DNA of 64,000 nt from Leptolyngbya sp. FACHB-321 (GTDB lineage: Bacteria; Cyanobacteriota; Cyanobacteriia; Leptolyngbyales; Leptolyngbyaceae): contig NZ_JACJPI010000073.1 of the NCBI RefSeq assembly GCF_014695975.1, positions 146,537 to 210,536 of the forward strand, given 5' to 3'. Both the position numbers and the translations under genes were made by a program. Position 1 is the first letter of the stretch. Each line of letters starts with the position of its first letter. Of the stretch, positions 53,214 to 62,790 are shown piece by piece. The notes under the pieces were generated by a model. It did no database searches. It saw only the letters and a list, made by a program, of their open reading frames with translations, and was not told the DNA's origin.

Positions 53214-54613
53214 GCCAAGACTATCCAGATGCTACCAGCATTGCCGCCAGCGTGCGGAGCCAGGAAGTTTCGGCAAGGTCAGTTGTAACAGCAGCCCTAG
53301 CACGCATTGTTAACCAGAACCCTAGCCTCAATTGTTTTACCAGCATCCTTGCGGAGCAGGCATTGGCGGATGCGGAGGTGGTGGATCAGGCGATCACTCA
53401 GGGCAAAGACCCCGGACCATTGGCAGGTGTGCCCTTTGGGGTCAAAGATTTATTTGATATTGCAGGGTTAACGACTCTGGCTGGCTCCAAGATCAACGCT
53501 GAACGCCCGCCTGCAACACGGGATGCCACCCTGGTGACACGTTTGAAGCAAGCAGGCGCAATTTTGGTTGGCGCACAGAACATGGACGAGTATGCGTATG
53601 GCTTTGTCACCGAAAACAGCCACTATGGTGCTAGCCGCAATCCCCACGACTTGCAGCGTATGACGGGCGGCTCCTCTGGTGGCTCAGTGGCTTCCGTTGC
53701 AGCCGGATTGGTGCCCCTTAGCCTTGGGTCGGATACAAATGGTTCGATTCGCGTACCTGCCTCGCTATGTGGCATTTTTGGGCTAAAGCCAACTTATGGG
53801 CGGCTCTCTCGTGCAGGGACGTATCCGTTTGTCCACAGTCTGGATCATTTGGGTCCCTTCGCTCGATCGACCCGCGATCTAGCCCTTACGTTCGACCTGC
53901 TTCAGGGCACGGATGCGGATGACCCAGCCTGCACCAATCGCCCTCCCGTTGCAACATTACCTGAACTCACTAAAGGTATTGATGGACTGAGGATTGCAAT
54001 TGCGGATGGCTACTTCACTAAAGGGGCAGAACCTCATGTGCTGGCTGCCGTGGAAGCCATCGCTACTGTGCTTGGTGCAACACGACAGATCACAATCCCC
54101 GAAGCCCATCGCGCCCGTGCCGCTGCCTTCATCATCACTGGTTCTGAGGGCAGCAACTTACATCTAAACGACTTGCGCCAGCGTCCCCAGGATTTTGATC
54201 CTGCTACCCGCGATCGCTTTCTTGCTGGTGCGCTCATTCCAGCAAGCTGGTATTTGCAAGCACAGCGGTTTCGCAGTTGGTATCGTGATCAAGTCCGTGC
54301 GCTCTTCAACACGGTCGACATCATTCTTGCGCCAGCCACTCCATGCTCTGCACCATTAATTGGTCAAGCAACACTGGTGCTCGATGGAGAAGAAATGCCT
54401 CTACGACCGAATATAGGGCTTTATGCCCAACCTCTCTCCTTCATTGGCGTGCCGATCGTTGCTGTACCAGTTCAGTGTCCAGGCGGTTTGCCGATCGGCG
54501 TTCAAATTATTGCTGCTCCTTACAACGAAGGACTGGCGTTACGGGTTGCCGCATTCCTAGAGTCAAAAGGCGCTGTTGCAGCTCTTGTACCAACATGGAA
54601 GCCTCTTAAATAA
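53210..54613 (+). CDS. AtzE-family amidase
   Basis: A 467-residue amidase-signature enzyme of the AtzE/HpxY type. The Ser-cisSer-Lys triad is visible as Lys79 (FGVKDLFDI), Ser155 (TGGSSGGSV) and nucleophile Ser179 (GSDTNGSIRVP). AtzE cleaves 1-carboxybiuret in cyanuric acid breakdown; in the hpx oxalurate pathway HpxY has a related role. The natural substrate in this organism is unknown and could be another short amide. The AtzG-like partner and AtzF-C-like gene are co-transcribed just upstream. The C terminus is complete. Confidence 0.9.
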   Translation: MSQDYPDATSIAASVRSQEVSARSVVTAALARIVNQNPSLNCFTSILAEQALADAEVVDQAITQGKDPGPLAGVPFGVKDLFDIAGLTTLAGSKINAERPPATRDATLVTRLKQAGAILVGAQNMDEYAYGFVTENSHYGASRNPHDLQRMTGGSSGGSVASVAAGLVPLSLGSDTNGSIRVPASLCGIFGLKPTYGRLSRAGTYPFVHSLDHLGPFARSTRDLALTFDLLQGTDADDPACTNRPPVATLPELTKGIDGLRIAIADGYFTKGAEPHVLAAVEAIATVLGATRQITIPEAHRARAAAFIITGSEGSNLHLNDLRQRPQDFDPATRDRFLAGALIPASWYLQAQRFRSWYRDQVRALFNTVDIILAPATPCSAPLIGQATLVLDGEEMPLRPNIGLYAQPLSFIGVPIVAVPVQCPGGLPIGVQIIAAPYNEGLALRVAAFLESKGAVAALVPTWKPLK

Positions 54614-54689
54614 GGTAAGCGCTCTTACCCCTGAACATTAGAGGGGCTATTCCAAGCAGACGCCTTTTGACCCTCCGCAGCAAAGTTGT

Positions 54690-55097
54690 TCAACTTGCTA
54701 GCTTTAAGGCATCAACCTGTGTTGCTTCAATTTCGACTTTAGGCTGCCTGGGCACTTCAACAGTAGCTCTTTGCATCTGAACGTAGGCAGCAAATTCGTC
54801 AGCATCAGAAAGTATTGTAACGACCTGGTCTAAGCCAGTTAGCTCAAACAACATTCTGATTTGCTGACTCAGCGAGCAAAGAAATAACTTGCAACCCGAT
54901 GATCGCACTAACTTCAGCGCCTTTACAACTGTAAGAAAATTAGCGCTGCTCATTGATGGAATGCGTTCAAAATCGACTAAAACAATCGCTGCATTTGATG
55001 CAATAGCTTTTTTGATTTCTGTAAGAAACAGATTGGTTGCAGCAACGCTCAAAAAGCTTGATGGTTTGATCACTCGAATTGCAAAGCTCATAAACAC
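54690..55097 (-). CDS. STAS-domain protein (anti-anti-sigma type)
   Basis: A 135-residue STAS-domain protein. The central strand-helix VDFERIPSMSSANFLTVVKAL carries the Asp-x-x-x-x-x-Ser-Ser segment where SpoIIAA is phosphorylated, and FLCSLSQQIRMLFELTGLDQVV follows. A 30-residue tail follows the domain. It may work in a partner-switching system, but no anti-sigma kinase or phosphatase is adjacent. ATGs at 55097 and 55091 are both possible. Confidence 0.85.
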   Translation of the reverse strand: MFMSFAIRVIKPSSFLSVAATNLFLTEIKKAIASNAAIVLVDFERIPSMSSANFLTVVKALKLVRSSGCKLFLCSLSQQIRMLFELTGLDQVVTILSDADEFAAYVQMQRATVEVPRQPKVEIEATQVDALKLAS

Positions 55098-55696
55098 CAG
55101 TCCACTATAGGTAGTAAAAGTTGTAACTCAAATTCACTCTAGGAAGGCATTAGCAAAGTTTTCAAATGAGTTTACCTTTGCCAAATTGAGTGAACTAACT
55201 ATCATTAACTCCAAGCGCTAGTAGTGCCCTAAAGCGGTGCCATTAGTTGGTTAATTCTAATGAAATTCTATGCTGCTTTCGTTTTGTAAATATCCATCTG
55301 AAGAAAGAACCTAGACTCTTTGATACTATGTAATCTTGTAGCGGAGCGTACCAGTCGTTGCCTTCATAACAACTTCACAATGTTAGGAAGCTCCTTAGTT
55401 GGAAGCCACTTTAGCGCTGACTTAAACAGCAGTAATTGGAACGATAGACTTTTAGTTATGCTTTGTATCTAGAAGCTAATGTAAGGCTACTTCAAGTCTG
55501 ATGTTGGAATTGTATTGAAAGTAGCAGTGCGATCGCGTGTGGTTTTGAACAGGTGATAAACAGTCAAAGAAACCGTTTTTGAGCAAGAAGATTCTAAGCA
55601 AAAAGGTTGCTTTGGTTTCAAGACAAGCCGATTGGCGTACCTCTATACTGCTCTTCTGTACTGCTCTTTAGAGATCAGGAGAAATTAGACAGCGCT
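55098..55696. other. Intergenic region between STAS and HtrA genes
   Basis: About 600 bases, AT-rich. No gene, repeat or RNA was recognised. An open frame at 55607-55981 runs antisense into the protease and is taken as a shadow. Confidence 0.6.
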
Positions 55697-56917
55697 TTAA
55701 GATTTAGCTGGGAAGATCGCCGGTTTAAGTTGAAGCGTGCGGGTTTGCCCATCGCGGCTAATTTCAACTGGCAAAGCCTTGCCGATCGCGCTGGACTCGA
55801 CTTGTTCCTGAACAGCTGCGGCTGTTTTGACCGGCTTTCCATTCACCTTCTGGATAATGTCGCCCTGGCGTATGCCTGCTTGTGCGGCTGGAGAATTGTC
55901 AAAAACACGCACAATGAGGACACCTTGATCCTGTTTAACCTTCAGTTTTGTCTCACCATCCTGGTTGATTTCTTTGCGTAAAGCAGGCGTGAGATCCACC
56001 ATTTGAATCCCCAGGTACGGATGCTCCACTTTACCTTTGGCAAACAGCTGGTCAGCCACTCGTTGTGCTGTTTCGATCGGAATGGCAAAACCCAGCCCCT
56101 GAGCATCGGCACGAATCGCTGTGTTGACACCGATCACTTCGCCCCGATCATTCAGCAGTGGTCCACCGGAATTACCAGGATTGATGGCAGCATCGGTTTG
56201 AATGAAGCTAACACGCTTATCTGGCACCCCTACTTGAGAACTGGAACGCCCTGTTGCACTGATAATGCCTGCGGTGACAGTATTATCCAGCCCTAGCGGA
56301 TTGCCAATTGCGATCGCCCACTCGCCAGGAGTCAAGTTGTCAGAGCGTCCAATCCTCACGGTTGGCAGCCCAGTTGTATTGATCTTGACTACTGCCACAT
56401 CCGTCACGGCATCTGAGCCAATAACACGACCCTCAAAGGTGCGACCGTCTTTCAACGTCACCTCAACGGTGTCTGCCCCAGCTACCACATGGGCATTTGT
56501 CAGTAGGCGACCATCGCCACTCAGAATGAAGCCGGAACCAGTGCCACGCTCAACGCGCTCTCTAGGCACTGGCACATCATCGCCAAAGAAGCGCTTGAAG
56601 AAGGGGTTTTGAAGCGCTTCAGGAAGATTGTTGACCACTTTACGAGACGCATCAATACGGACGACAGCTGGACCCACTCGTTCCACTGCTGTGGCAATGA
56701 AATTAGCGCTGCTTGACTTGTTGTTCGGTTCATACGGGGCTAAAGCGGCTGTTTGACTAGCTTGCTTGGGGCTTGGCTGCAACACGGCTGGTACATCCGC
56801 CGGATTAAGTTCAACTTGCTTATGAGGCAAGAAATATTGGCTCCCTAAGACCCCTACACCGCTTCCGATCGCCAAGAGCGAAACGTAGGTTGCTAACTGC
56901 TTCAGCGAGAGATTCAT
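55697..56917 (-). CDS. HtrA/Deg-family serine protease
   Basis: A 406-residue trypsin-like Deg protease. A signal/anchor (residues about 7-27) precedes the protease domain with His143 (LTNAHVVAGAD), Asp173 (VTDVAVVKI) and Ser250 (AINPGNSGGPLLN). One PDZ domain follows (about 300-395, DNSPAAQAGIRQGDIIQKVNG). It acts outside the cytosol on damaged proteins. Cyanobacteria have three paralogues (HtrA, HhoA, HhoB); the motif pattern is compatible with any and I do not choose. The ATG at 56917 is preferred over the TTG at 56935. Confidence 0.93.
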   Translation of the reverse strand: MNLSLKQLATYVSLLAIGSGVGVLGSQYFLPHKQVELNPADVPAVLQPSPKQASQTAALAPYEPNNKSSSANFIATAVERVGPAVVRIDASRKVVNNLPEALQNPFFKRFFGDDVPVPRERVERGTGSGFILSGDGRLLTNAHVVAGADTVEVTLKDGRTFEGRVIGSDAVTDVAVVKINTTGLPTVRIGRSDNLTPGEWAIAIGNPLGLDNTVTAGIISATGRSSSQVGVPDKRVSFIQTDAAINPGNSGGPLLNDRGEVIGVNTAIRADAQGLGFAIPIETAQRVADQLFAKGKVEHPYLGIQMVDLTPALRKEINQDGETKLKVKQDQGVLIVRVFDNSPAAQAGIRQGDIIQKVNGKPVKTAAAVQEQVESSAIGKALPVEISRDGQTRTLQLKPAIFPAKS

Positions 56918-57007
56918 AGTTTTATCAGCTAACAACGGCAGTACTTAGCGCGAATGCTCAAAGCATGAGCAATCAGCGCAGGCAATTAATATGGGCTTAT
57001 TGTAACC

Positions 57008-58111
57008 ATGTTCTCTCTTCAAGCCTCTTGTCGTCCCCGCCCTTCTCCTTCTGGTACCGCCATCCGGATTGCGATCGCGCTACCAGAAAAGCCACAAAAG
57101 GTGACGCGATACAGTAGAAGAGCCGCAGGCACTTTTGCACGTCCTTTTGCACGTAAACGTTGGGAACCTGGCAGTATGAAATGCTCTCGCTGGTTAGCAA
57201 TATTTTTTGTCTGTAGTGGCATTACATTGGCAGGGACAGCAGATGCACGACTGCGCCTTCTTGCACAAACTGCGTCACCAGAGGTATCTTCGCCTACTTG
57301 TGCGCCGCCTGTCCTCTCACGGCTGGTGCGTCACAAAGTTGCTGCGGGTGAAACATTAGACAGTATTGCACAGCAATATAATCTGATTCCATCAACACTG
57401 ATGGGGTTTAACCCCGCGCTTCGTAGTGGCAAGGCTCCGCTTGGTGCTCAAATTTTGGTACCACCCTATAACGGCATCCGTGTCGAGCTGAAGCCAAATC
57501 AGACTTGGCGCGATGTCGCAAAAACTTACAATGTACGACCGGATGTCTTATTCGAGCTTAATGGCTGTCAGTCAGCCCCACGTGCAGTCTTTGTACCAGG
57601 AGTCAACTGGTCGCCTGTGGCGACTGCCGCTGCCAAACCTACCAGCAGCCCGCCCGGAAGTATTCTGAACAATTACCCTCTGGCAACAAAACCGTCGCGA
57701 TCGGCGCTCTTGCTGAACTACGGTTGGGGTATTCAGCCTCTTACTGGCAAGGTTGGCTTTCATAGCGGCATTGACCTAGCTGCTACCGTTGGCTCGCCAG
57801 TGCTGGCAGTCGCAGATGGTACGGTTGCTTTTGCGGGTAGCCAGAGTGCTTATGGCACTCTAGTTGTCATCAACCATGCAGAGGCACTGCAAACCCGCTA
57901 CGCCCAACTCGCTACCCTCAAGGTCAAAGTAGGGCAGGTTGTGAAGCGGGGGCAAACGATCGCCACTGTCGGTAGAACCGGCACCCCCAGCACAACAGAA
58001 CCACACTTGCATTTTGAAGTCCGATCGCGCTCCGCATTAGGTTGGGTTGCCGAAAACCCTGAGCCATATGTTTTAAGGGCAGTGTCGCGATTAAATCACG
58101 CACAAAAGTGA
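57008..58111 (+). CDS. LysM-repeat M23 peptidase
   Basis: A protein of up to 367 residues. After a hydrophobic signal (about 57-80) come two LysM-type repeats (VRHKVAAGETLDSIAQQYNL and VELKPNQTWRDVAKTYNVRP), a Pro-rich linker and a lysostaphin-type M23 domain with FHSGIDLAATVGSPVLAVADGTV and HLHFEVR as zinc motifs. It should bind and cut peptidoglycan in the periplasm. The ATG at 57176 (MKCSRWLAIFF) gives a classical signal peptide; the ATG at 57008 adds a basic 56-residue cytoplasmic segment. I list the longer form but consider the start open. Confidence 0.88.
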   Translation: MFSLQASCRPRPSPSGTAIRIAIALPEKPQKVTRYSRRAAGTFARPFARKRWEPGSMKCSRWLAIFFVCSGITLAGTADARLRLLAQTASPEVSSPTCAPPVLSRLVRHKVAAGETLDSIAQQYNLIPSTLMGFNPALRSGKAPLGAQILVPPYNGIRVELKPNQTWRDVAKTYNVRPDVLFELNGCQSAPRAVFVPGVNWSPVATAAAKPTSSPPGSILNNYPLATKPSRSALLLNYGWGIQPLTGKVGFHSGIDLAATVGSPVLAVADGTVAFAGSQSAYGTLVVINHAEALQTRYAQLATLKVKVGQVVKRGQTIATVGRTGTPSTTEPHLHFEVRSRSALGWVAENPEPYVLRAVSRLNHAQK

Positions 58112-58294
58112 GCTGATCAACATGAAAAAGAGTTGTTGAAAAATGAAGAGTTGAAAAAGCGGCATTAAGCGGCTTGTGGAGTGCGTTTTCGGCTAACGAT
58201 TGGGTCGCTTGCAGGCTGTATGATTTCTACAAAGCTTGGCAAACGCCTCGCCAAGCGCGAGAATAGAAATAGTTCTGCTCTATTTCAACTTGCT

Positions 58295-59035
58295 GTGAAT
58301 AACGTCCGCACCGTCTCAGACACTAAGAGAGCCTTCTACAACACTCATACTCGTCCGATTAATTCAATCTACCGTCGTGTGGTAGAAGAACTAATGGTCG
58401 AGATGCATTTGCTGACGGTCAACGTAGACTTCCACTACGATCCATTCTATGCACTGGGCATTTTTACCGCGTTTCATCGGTTTATGCAGGCATATCGTCC
58501 TGAACAGGATGTAGCCTCTATTTTTGATGGTCTTTGTAAAGCGTTAGAAGACGACCCTCAACGCTATAGGCATGACGCAGCGCGGTTAGAAGCACTGGCA
58601 AGTCGATCGCCCGCCGAAGAAATCTTGGCATGGCTAGAGCAAAAACACCAAATTGCAGAGTTTGATGATTTGCAGGAGCAGGTACGTGCGATCGCTCATA
58701 ACCCATCCTTCAAGTACAGCCGGCTCTTTGCGATCGGGCTGTTTACCCTGTTGGAAATTGCCGATGCCGCTTTAGTCAAAGATGAGACTCAACGGGTTGC
58801 AGCGCTTAAGCGTGTGTGTGCTGCCTTAAACGTTTCGGAAGATAAGCTGCAAAAAGATCTGGAACTGTATCGCAGCAATCTCGAGAAAATGGCACAGGCG
58901 CAGATTGTGTTGGAAGATGTGCTGAAAGCAGACCGTAAAAAGCGAGAAGAGCGTGAGCAAGCGAAACTTGCTGCCAAGACTGCCAGCCCTGCCGATTCAA
59001 CTGAGGCCAAAGGCGAAGCAACTCCAGGCTCTTAG
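58295..59035 (+). CDS. thf1: Thylakoid formation protein Thf1/Psb29
   Basis: A 246-residue Psb29/Thf1, needed for PSII repair and FtsH stability in cyanobacteria. The N terminus (NNVRTVSDTKRAFY), the helical core HYDPFYALGIFTAFHRFMQAYRP and the Lys/Glu-rich coiled-coil C terminus are typical. The frame is open from 58181 but the first 38 residues are unlike the family. The GTG at 58295 falls exactly where homologues start, so a GTG start is chosen. It is soluble and acts at the thylakoid surface. Confidence 0.94.
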   Translation: MNNVRTVSDTKRAFYNTHTRPINSIYRRVVEELMVEMHLLTVNVDFHYDPFYALGIFTAFHRFMQAYRPEQDVASIFDGLCKALEDDPQRYRHDAARLEALASRSPAEEILAWLEQKHQIAEFDDLQEQVRAIAHNPSFKYSRLFAIGLFTLLEIADAALVKDETQRVAALKRVCAALNVSEDKLQKDLELYRSNLEKMAQAQIVLEDVLKADRKKREEREQAKLAAKTASPADSTEAKGEATPGS

Positions 59036-59301
59036 GCTGAACTATTGCCCACTGAATCCTCTAGCTTGCTGCAAGTGCTTCAAATTTAGGAGACAGAGCT
59101 AGAGGATGAGGGTTAACCATTTAGTATTTCAAATACGTAGCCTTTAAGCCTGCCTGTAATCATCGCTAAAGTGATGTGCCAATCTGGTTTAGAATGCCCT
59201 TATGAGCAATGTAACGACGATCCCTAGGGATTAACCATTATTTCTTGTGTTACTTGCGATCGTTGCCTAGAAAATGTCATTACAAAGGAAGAGCGAGACT
59301 A

Positions 59302-59403
59302 ATGAGTGAGATCTTAAGTACTACTTTACTGCTCCCTGTCTTAGTGCTGGTCGGTCTTAGCGCTGGCTTTTTACTGCTGAAGCTTCAGGGTGGCGAAGAA
59401 TAG
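59302..59403 (+). CDS. petM: Cytochrome b6f subunit PetM
   Basis: A 33-residue single-TM protein (MSEILSTTLLLPVLVLVGLS to LLLKLQGGEE). The C-terminal KLQG-x-EE and the TM helix match PetM of cyanobacteria. It is a small subunit at the periphery of the b6f complex in the thylakoid membrane. AGGA lies upstream of the ATG. It is too short for routine ORF calling and lies 266 bases after thf1. Confidence 0.9.
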   Translation: MSEILSTTLLLPVLVLVGLSAGFLLLKLQGGEE

Positions 59404-59438
59404 TAATAATGGGCAAATAGCTAAAATTCTGCGTTTGC

Positions 59439-59981
59439 CTACGGTTGATTGATGGTTTGATGGGTCTCTGGCAAAGTACCAAAAACCTGTTCAACAATTT
59501 GTTGGGTTTTGCGATCGAGGCGGTTCCAATCTACCGCCCCCGTCTCCTCAAAGAGGTCAGTATCAATGCTGACTGTTTGACTGCTGCTAGTTTCCCCCAG
59601 AGCGTGAGTCATTCCGCTTGCAGCATCGTAGTCTTTAAAGCAGATTTGGTAGCAAAGATTCCAGAGGTCAACAGTGACCCGTTGATCGGCTTGTTCAAGG
59701 TGTAGATGATAACCCGTATGAGCTGAAGGCAGTTGTGCTAAAGCGGCTTCGATTGCAATTACATCCTCGGCTGAGGCGCTCTGAAGCTTTTCCTGAAGCT
59801 GCGTGACTTGAAGCTTTACGTCATCACTTACATCTTCAGCCCAAAGCGGCACATCTTCATACGTCCCTTTCCATGAAGACTGTTCAAGTTGCTTGCGAAG
59901 ATTATCAATCAGCCGGATAAACGCAGGCTGCATCAGTTGCTCTGCTTGCTGCCAGGTTTCTACATCTGGGAACTTTGGCAT
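59439..59981 (-). CDS. Conserved cyanobacterial protein
   Basis: A protein of about 180 residues of a type I recognise as cyanobacterial hypothetical. The N-terminal block MPKFPDVETWQQAEQLMQPAF is followed by a helical region with WKGTYEDVPLW, a strand-rich middle (HLHLEQADQRVTVDLWNLCYQICF) and a Ser/Thr-rich tail. No signal or TM. The frame opens at a TTG at 59996; ATG 59981 is preferred. It is convergent with petM. Function unknown. Confidence 0.75.
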   Translation of the reverse strand: MPKFPDVETWQQAEQLMQPAFIRLIDNLRKQLEQSSWKGTYEDVPLWAEDVSDDVKLQVTQLQEKLQSASAEDVIAIEAALAQLPSAHTGYHLHLEQADQRVTVDLWNLCYQICFKDYDAASGMTHALGETSSSQTVSIDTDLFEETGAVDWNRLDRKTQQIVEQVFGTLPETHQTINQP

Positions 59982-60543
59982 GGCCAAATCGCTCAAGCGT
60001 CAGTTCGCTAAATTGTATCTTCCGTAACGACACAAGACACCTGGAATAGAGAGACTGCTCAAAGTTTTGTAACGAAATCGCAACAATTGGCACAATCAAA
60101 AACGATCGCCCAACAAAGAGCTGTAGTGCTACAACGTCCTAGCTAAGAGCGTCGTGTCGCTTTTGTAGAAGGCAGGCGTACTATGGGGCAGAAAGATTTC
60201 TCCAAAAAGCGTCACATAACAGCTGACAAAGTTTAATTAACTTAATAAAGTGGGGTAACATAACCCATAGGTACAAATTCTTATCAATTGTCTGTTTAAC
60301 ACGTCTGCTTAGTCTGTCACGGAGACATCCGGTGAGCGCTATCGAAGGTTCCAGCTTCATGACCTTAAGCGAATTGCTTCGCATCTGGCGTTCACTGCTC
60401 AATTATCAACTGCAAGCGCGTCTGGTACTATCCAGTCCTCCACTTGGATAAGTGGGCTTCTCTGCGGATTAAGTTTGGGTCGCTGCCGTTATTCAGCAAC
60501 TCTAAGGCTCTTTAATTCCCGCAACATCGAGTAAGTTCTCAAG
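59982..60543. other. Intergenic region upstream of ndhD
   Basis: About 560 bases. No gene is supported. It presumably carries the ndhD promoter; I could not place it. Confidence 0.6.
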
Positions 60544-62148
60544 ATGGATACTCAATTCCCTTGGCTCACGATCGCTACCCTGCTGCCTCTTGCTGCCTCT
60601 CTCTTTATCCCAGTGCTGCCAGACAAGTACGGTAAGACAATCCGATGGTATGCCCTTTCCGTTGCTTTGATTGATTTTGCACTGATTGTCTACGCATTCT
60701 GGCAAAACTACGATTTTCAGAACCCTGATTTTCAACTGGTTGAAACGATCAACTGGATTCCGCAGATTGGCTTGCATTGGTCTTTAGCCGTTGATGGCAT
60801 CTCAATGCCGCTGGTGTTGCTATCCGCTCTCGTAACAACGCTGGCAATCCTTGCCTCCTGGAAAGTAACAGAAAAGCCACGCTTGTTTTACTTTCTGATG
60901 TTGGCAATGTTTAGCGCTCAGATTGGGGTGTTTTGCGCTCAAGATATTCTGCTCTTCTTCCTGATGTGGGAGCTAGAGCTAGTGCCTGTCTATATTTTGA
61001 TTTCGATTTGGGGTGGTCCAAAGCGCCTCTATGCAGCGACCAAGTTCATTATTTATACGGCAGTCGGCTCTATCTTTATTCTGGTGGCTGCTCTGGCAAT
61101 GGCGTTTTACGGTGGTAATGTCACCTTTGATATGCGCGAGTTGGGTCTAAAAGACTATTCGCTCACCTTTGAACTGTGTGTTTACGCCGCTTTACTCATT
61201 GCTTACGGGGTGAAGCTGCCTATCTTCCCGCTTCATACGTGGTTGCCCGATGCTCATGGCGAAGCTTCAGCGCCTGTTTCAATGATTCTGGCTGGCGTAC
61301 TCTTAAAAATGGGTGGCTATGCGCTGATTCGCATGAATATGGAAATGCTGCCGAATGCTCACCTTTACTTTGCTCCGTTGCTAGCGGTTCTGGGTGTTGT
61401 CAATATCGTTTATGGCGCGATCATCTCATTCGCACAGCAAAACTTGAAGCGTCGGATGGCGTATTCCTCGATATCTCACATGGGCTTTGTACTGTTGGGC
61501 ATCGCCTCCTACACAGAGATTGGTCTTAGTGGTGCAGTGTTGCAAATGGTGTCACATGGGTTGATTGCCGCTGCACTGTTTTATCTCTCTGGTGTTACCT
61601 ACGATCGCACCCATACACTAGCTTTGGACAAGATGGGTGGCTTGGCAAAATCAATGCCAACTGTCTTTGCTCTCTTTACAATTGGCTCAATGGCATCGTT
61701 GGCGCTCCCTGGCATGAGTGGGTTTGTCGGCGAACTCGGTGTCTTCCTGGGCTTTGCTACTAGCGATTCTTACACTGATACATTCAAGACAGTTGTTGTA
61801 TTGCTCTCGGCAGTCGGGCTGATTATTACGCCTATTTACCTGCTCTCAATGCTACGGGAGATGTTCTACGGCACAGAAAGCGAAGACTATAAGGGTGAAG
61901 CGTTGCGGGATGCCAAGCCCCGTGAAGTCTTTATTACAGTCTGCTTGCTGTTGCCTGTGATTGGGATTGGGCTTTACCCCAAGGTACTTACTCAGATGTA
62001 TGACGTGAAGACGGTTGAGATTGCCAGCCATGTGCGATCGGCAGTATCGACAGTAGCGCATCAGCCGCTAGAGATTTTGACACAGGTGTCTGCAACGCCA
62101 CAGTTCAAGCCGTCGGCAACATCTGAATTGCTTGGCATCGTGAAGTAA
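60544..62148 (+). CDS. ndhD: NDH-1 subunit NdhD (chain 4)
   Basis: A 534-residue NdhD with about 14 TM helices, one of the antiporter-like proton-pumping subunits of the photosynthetic complex I. Conserved charged blocks [47 protein letters not shown] and [13 protein letters not shown] contain the Glu and Lys/His residues of the proton channel. The sequence is NdhD1/D2-like (respiratory/cyclic), rather than the CO2-uptake NdhD3/D4, though this is judged by eye. It stands alone here. A terminator follows. Confidence 0.94.
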   Translation: MDTQFPWLTIATLLPLAASLFIPVLPDKYGKTIRWYALSVALIDFALIVYAFWQNYDFQNPDFQLVETINWIPQIGLHWSLAVDGISMPLVLLSALVTTLAILASWKVTEKPRLFYFLMLAMFSAQIGVFCAQDILLFFLMWELELVPVYILISIWGGPKRLYAATKFIIYTAVGSIFILVAALAMAFYGGNVTFDMRELGLKDYSLTFELCVYAALLIAYGVKLPIFPLHTWLPDAHGEASAPVSMILAGVLLKMGGYALIRMNMEMLPNAHLYFAPLLAVLGVVNIVYGAIISFAQQNLKRRMAYSSISHMGFVLLGIASYTEIGLSGAVLQMVSHGLIAAALFYLSGVTYDRTHTLALDKMGGLAKSMPTVFALFTIGSMASLALPGMSGFVGELGVFLGFATSDSYTDTFKTVVVLLSAVGLIITPIYLLSMLREMFYGTESEDYKGEALRDAKPREVFITVCLLLPVIGIGLYPKVLTQMYDVKTVEIASHVRSAVSTVAHQPLEILTQVSATPQFKPSATSELLGIVK

Positions 62149-62172
62149 CAACCCATCGAAATCTCTTCTTCT

Positions 62173-62200
62173 GGTACGTTACAGCATCGTTTAACGTACC
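62173..62200. repeat. Hairpin after ndhD
   Basis: A perfect 9-bp stem (GGTACGTTA / TAACGTACC, 10-nt loop), of a kind that recurs as dispersed repeats in cyanobacteria (recalled). It lies 25 bases past the ndhD stop. Confidence 0.55.
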
Positions 62201-62220
62201 CTACAACTGAAATTTTGCAG

Positions 62221-62253
62221 CCCGGGCGATTGAAGGCAATTGTCCGGGTTTTT
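62221..62253 (+). terminator. Rho-independent terminator of ndhD
   Basis: The stem CCCGGGCGATTG / CAATTGTCCGGG (tetraloop AAGG, one G-T pair and one mismatch) is followed directly by TTTTTA. Strong GC-stem and T-run. Confidence 0.85.
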
Positions 62254-62295
62254 ACGAGCAATGTTAGAGTCGTAGTGGTAAGCGTAAGGCGCAGA

Positions 62296-62481
62296 GTGTC
62301 AAATATTCCCACGCCAGAGCAGAAAACGCAGTGTTTCAATCTCTGCGTTTGGTTCAGTAAGCTGTATTTACCTGTCAATGTCGTTCGTATTGATGAACGA
62401 ACCGGTAATATCTTTTTTCTTGCGGGCGAAGAGAATATTCTTGAGATCTATCCTAACGGCAAGTGGAGGTACGTAGGATGA
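62296..62481 (+). CDS. DUF6888-like small protein
   Basis: A protein of about 61 residues with the family block FNLCVWFSKLYLPVNVVRIDERTGNIFFLAGEENILEIYPNGKWR, most simply read as DUF6888-like. It is preceded and followed by the genes of a typical pair. The longer frame from 62215 has a basic N terminus unlike the family and overlaps the ndhD terminator, so the GTG at 62296 is chosen. Its stop TGA overlaps the ATG of the DUF6887-like gene. Biological role unknown; often seen with DUF6887 and looks toxin-antitoxin-like. Confidence 0.75.
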   Translation: MSNIPTPEQKTQCFNLCVWFSKLYLPVNVVRIDERTGNIFFLAGEENILEIYPNGKWRYVG

Positions 62482-62681
62482 GTGAACCTAATTTCCAGGC
62501 AATGAGCTGCAAAGAACTTCATGCTTATGTGCTGGCTCACCGAGATGATCAAAAAGCATTCTATGCTTATGTCGATAAGCTATACGCGGAGGCTACCTGG
62601 GTAGAAATGCCACCGTTGCAATCGGTAGAAGAGTTAGAGCACTACCCCGAATTTCTTGAGCATCTTCGCAAAAGTGCCTAA
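62478..62681 (+). CDS. DUF6887-like small protein
   Basis: A 67-residue acidic protein: FQAMSCKELHAYVLAHRDDQKAFYAYVDKLYAE is the DUF6887 core, with a short Pro-rich end. GGAGGT with 7-base spacing gives a strong ribosome site for the ATG at 62478, which overlaps the preceding stop (ATGA). The pair is common in cyanobacteria. The acidic helical nature resembles an antitoxin, but no toxin activity is known to me. Confidence 0.82.
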   Translation: MSEPNFQAMSCKELHAYVLAHRDDQKAFYAYVDKLYAEATWVEMPPLQSVEELEHYPEFLEHLRKSA

Positions 62682-62790
62682 CTACATAATCAAGCTGTGT
62701 AGCACCGCCTTGCAGTATTGGCATAAGTATGGCTGGCAGTGAGCGAAGAGTACCTGTTGCTGCTAAACACGAACGTTATTGAGTTGGCTT

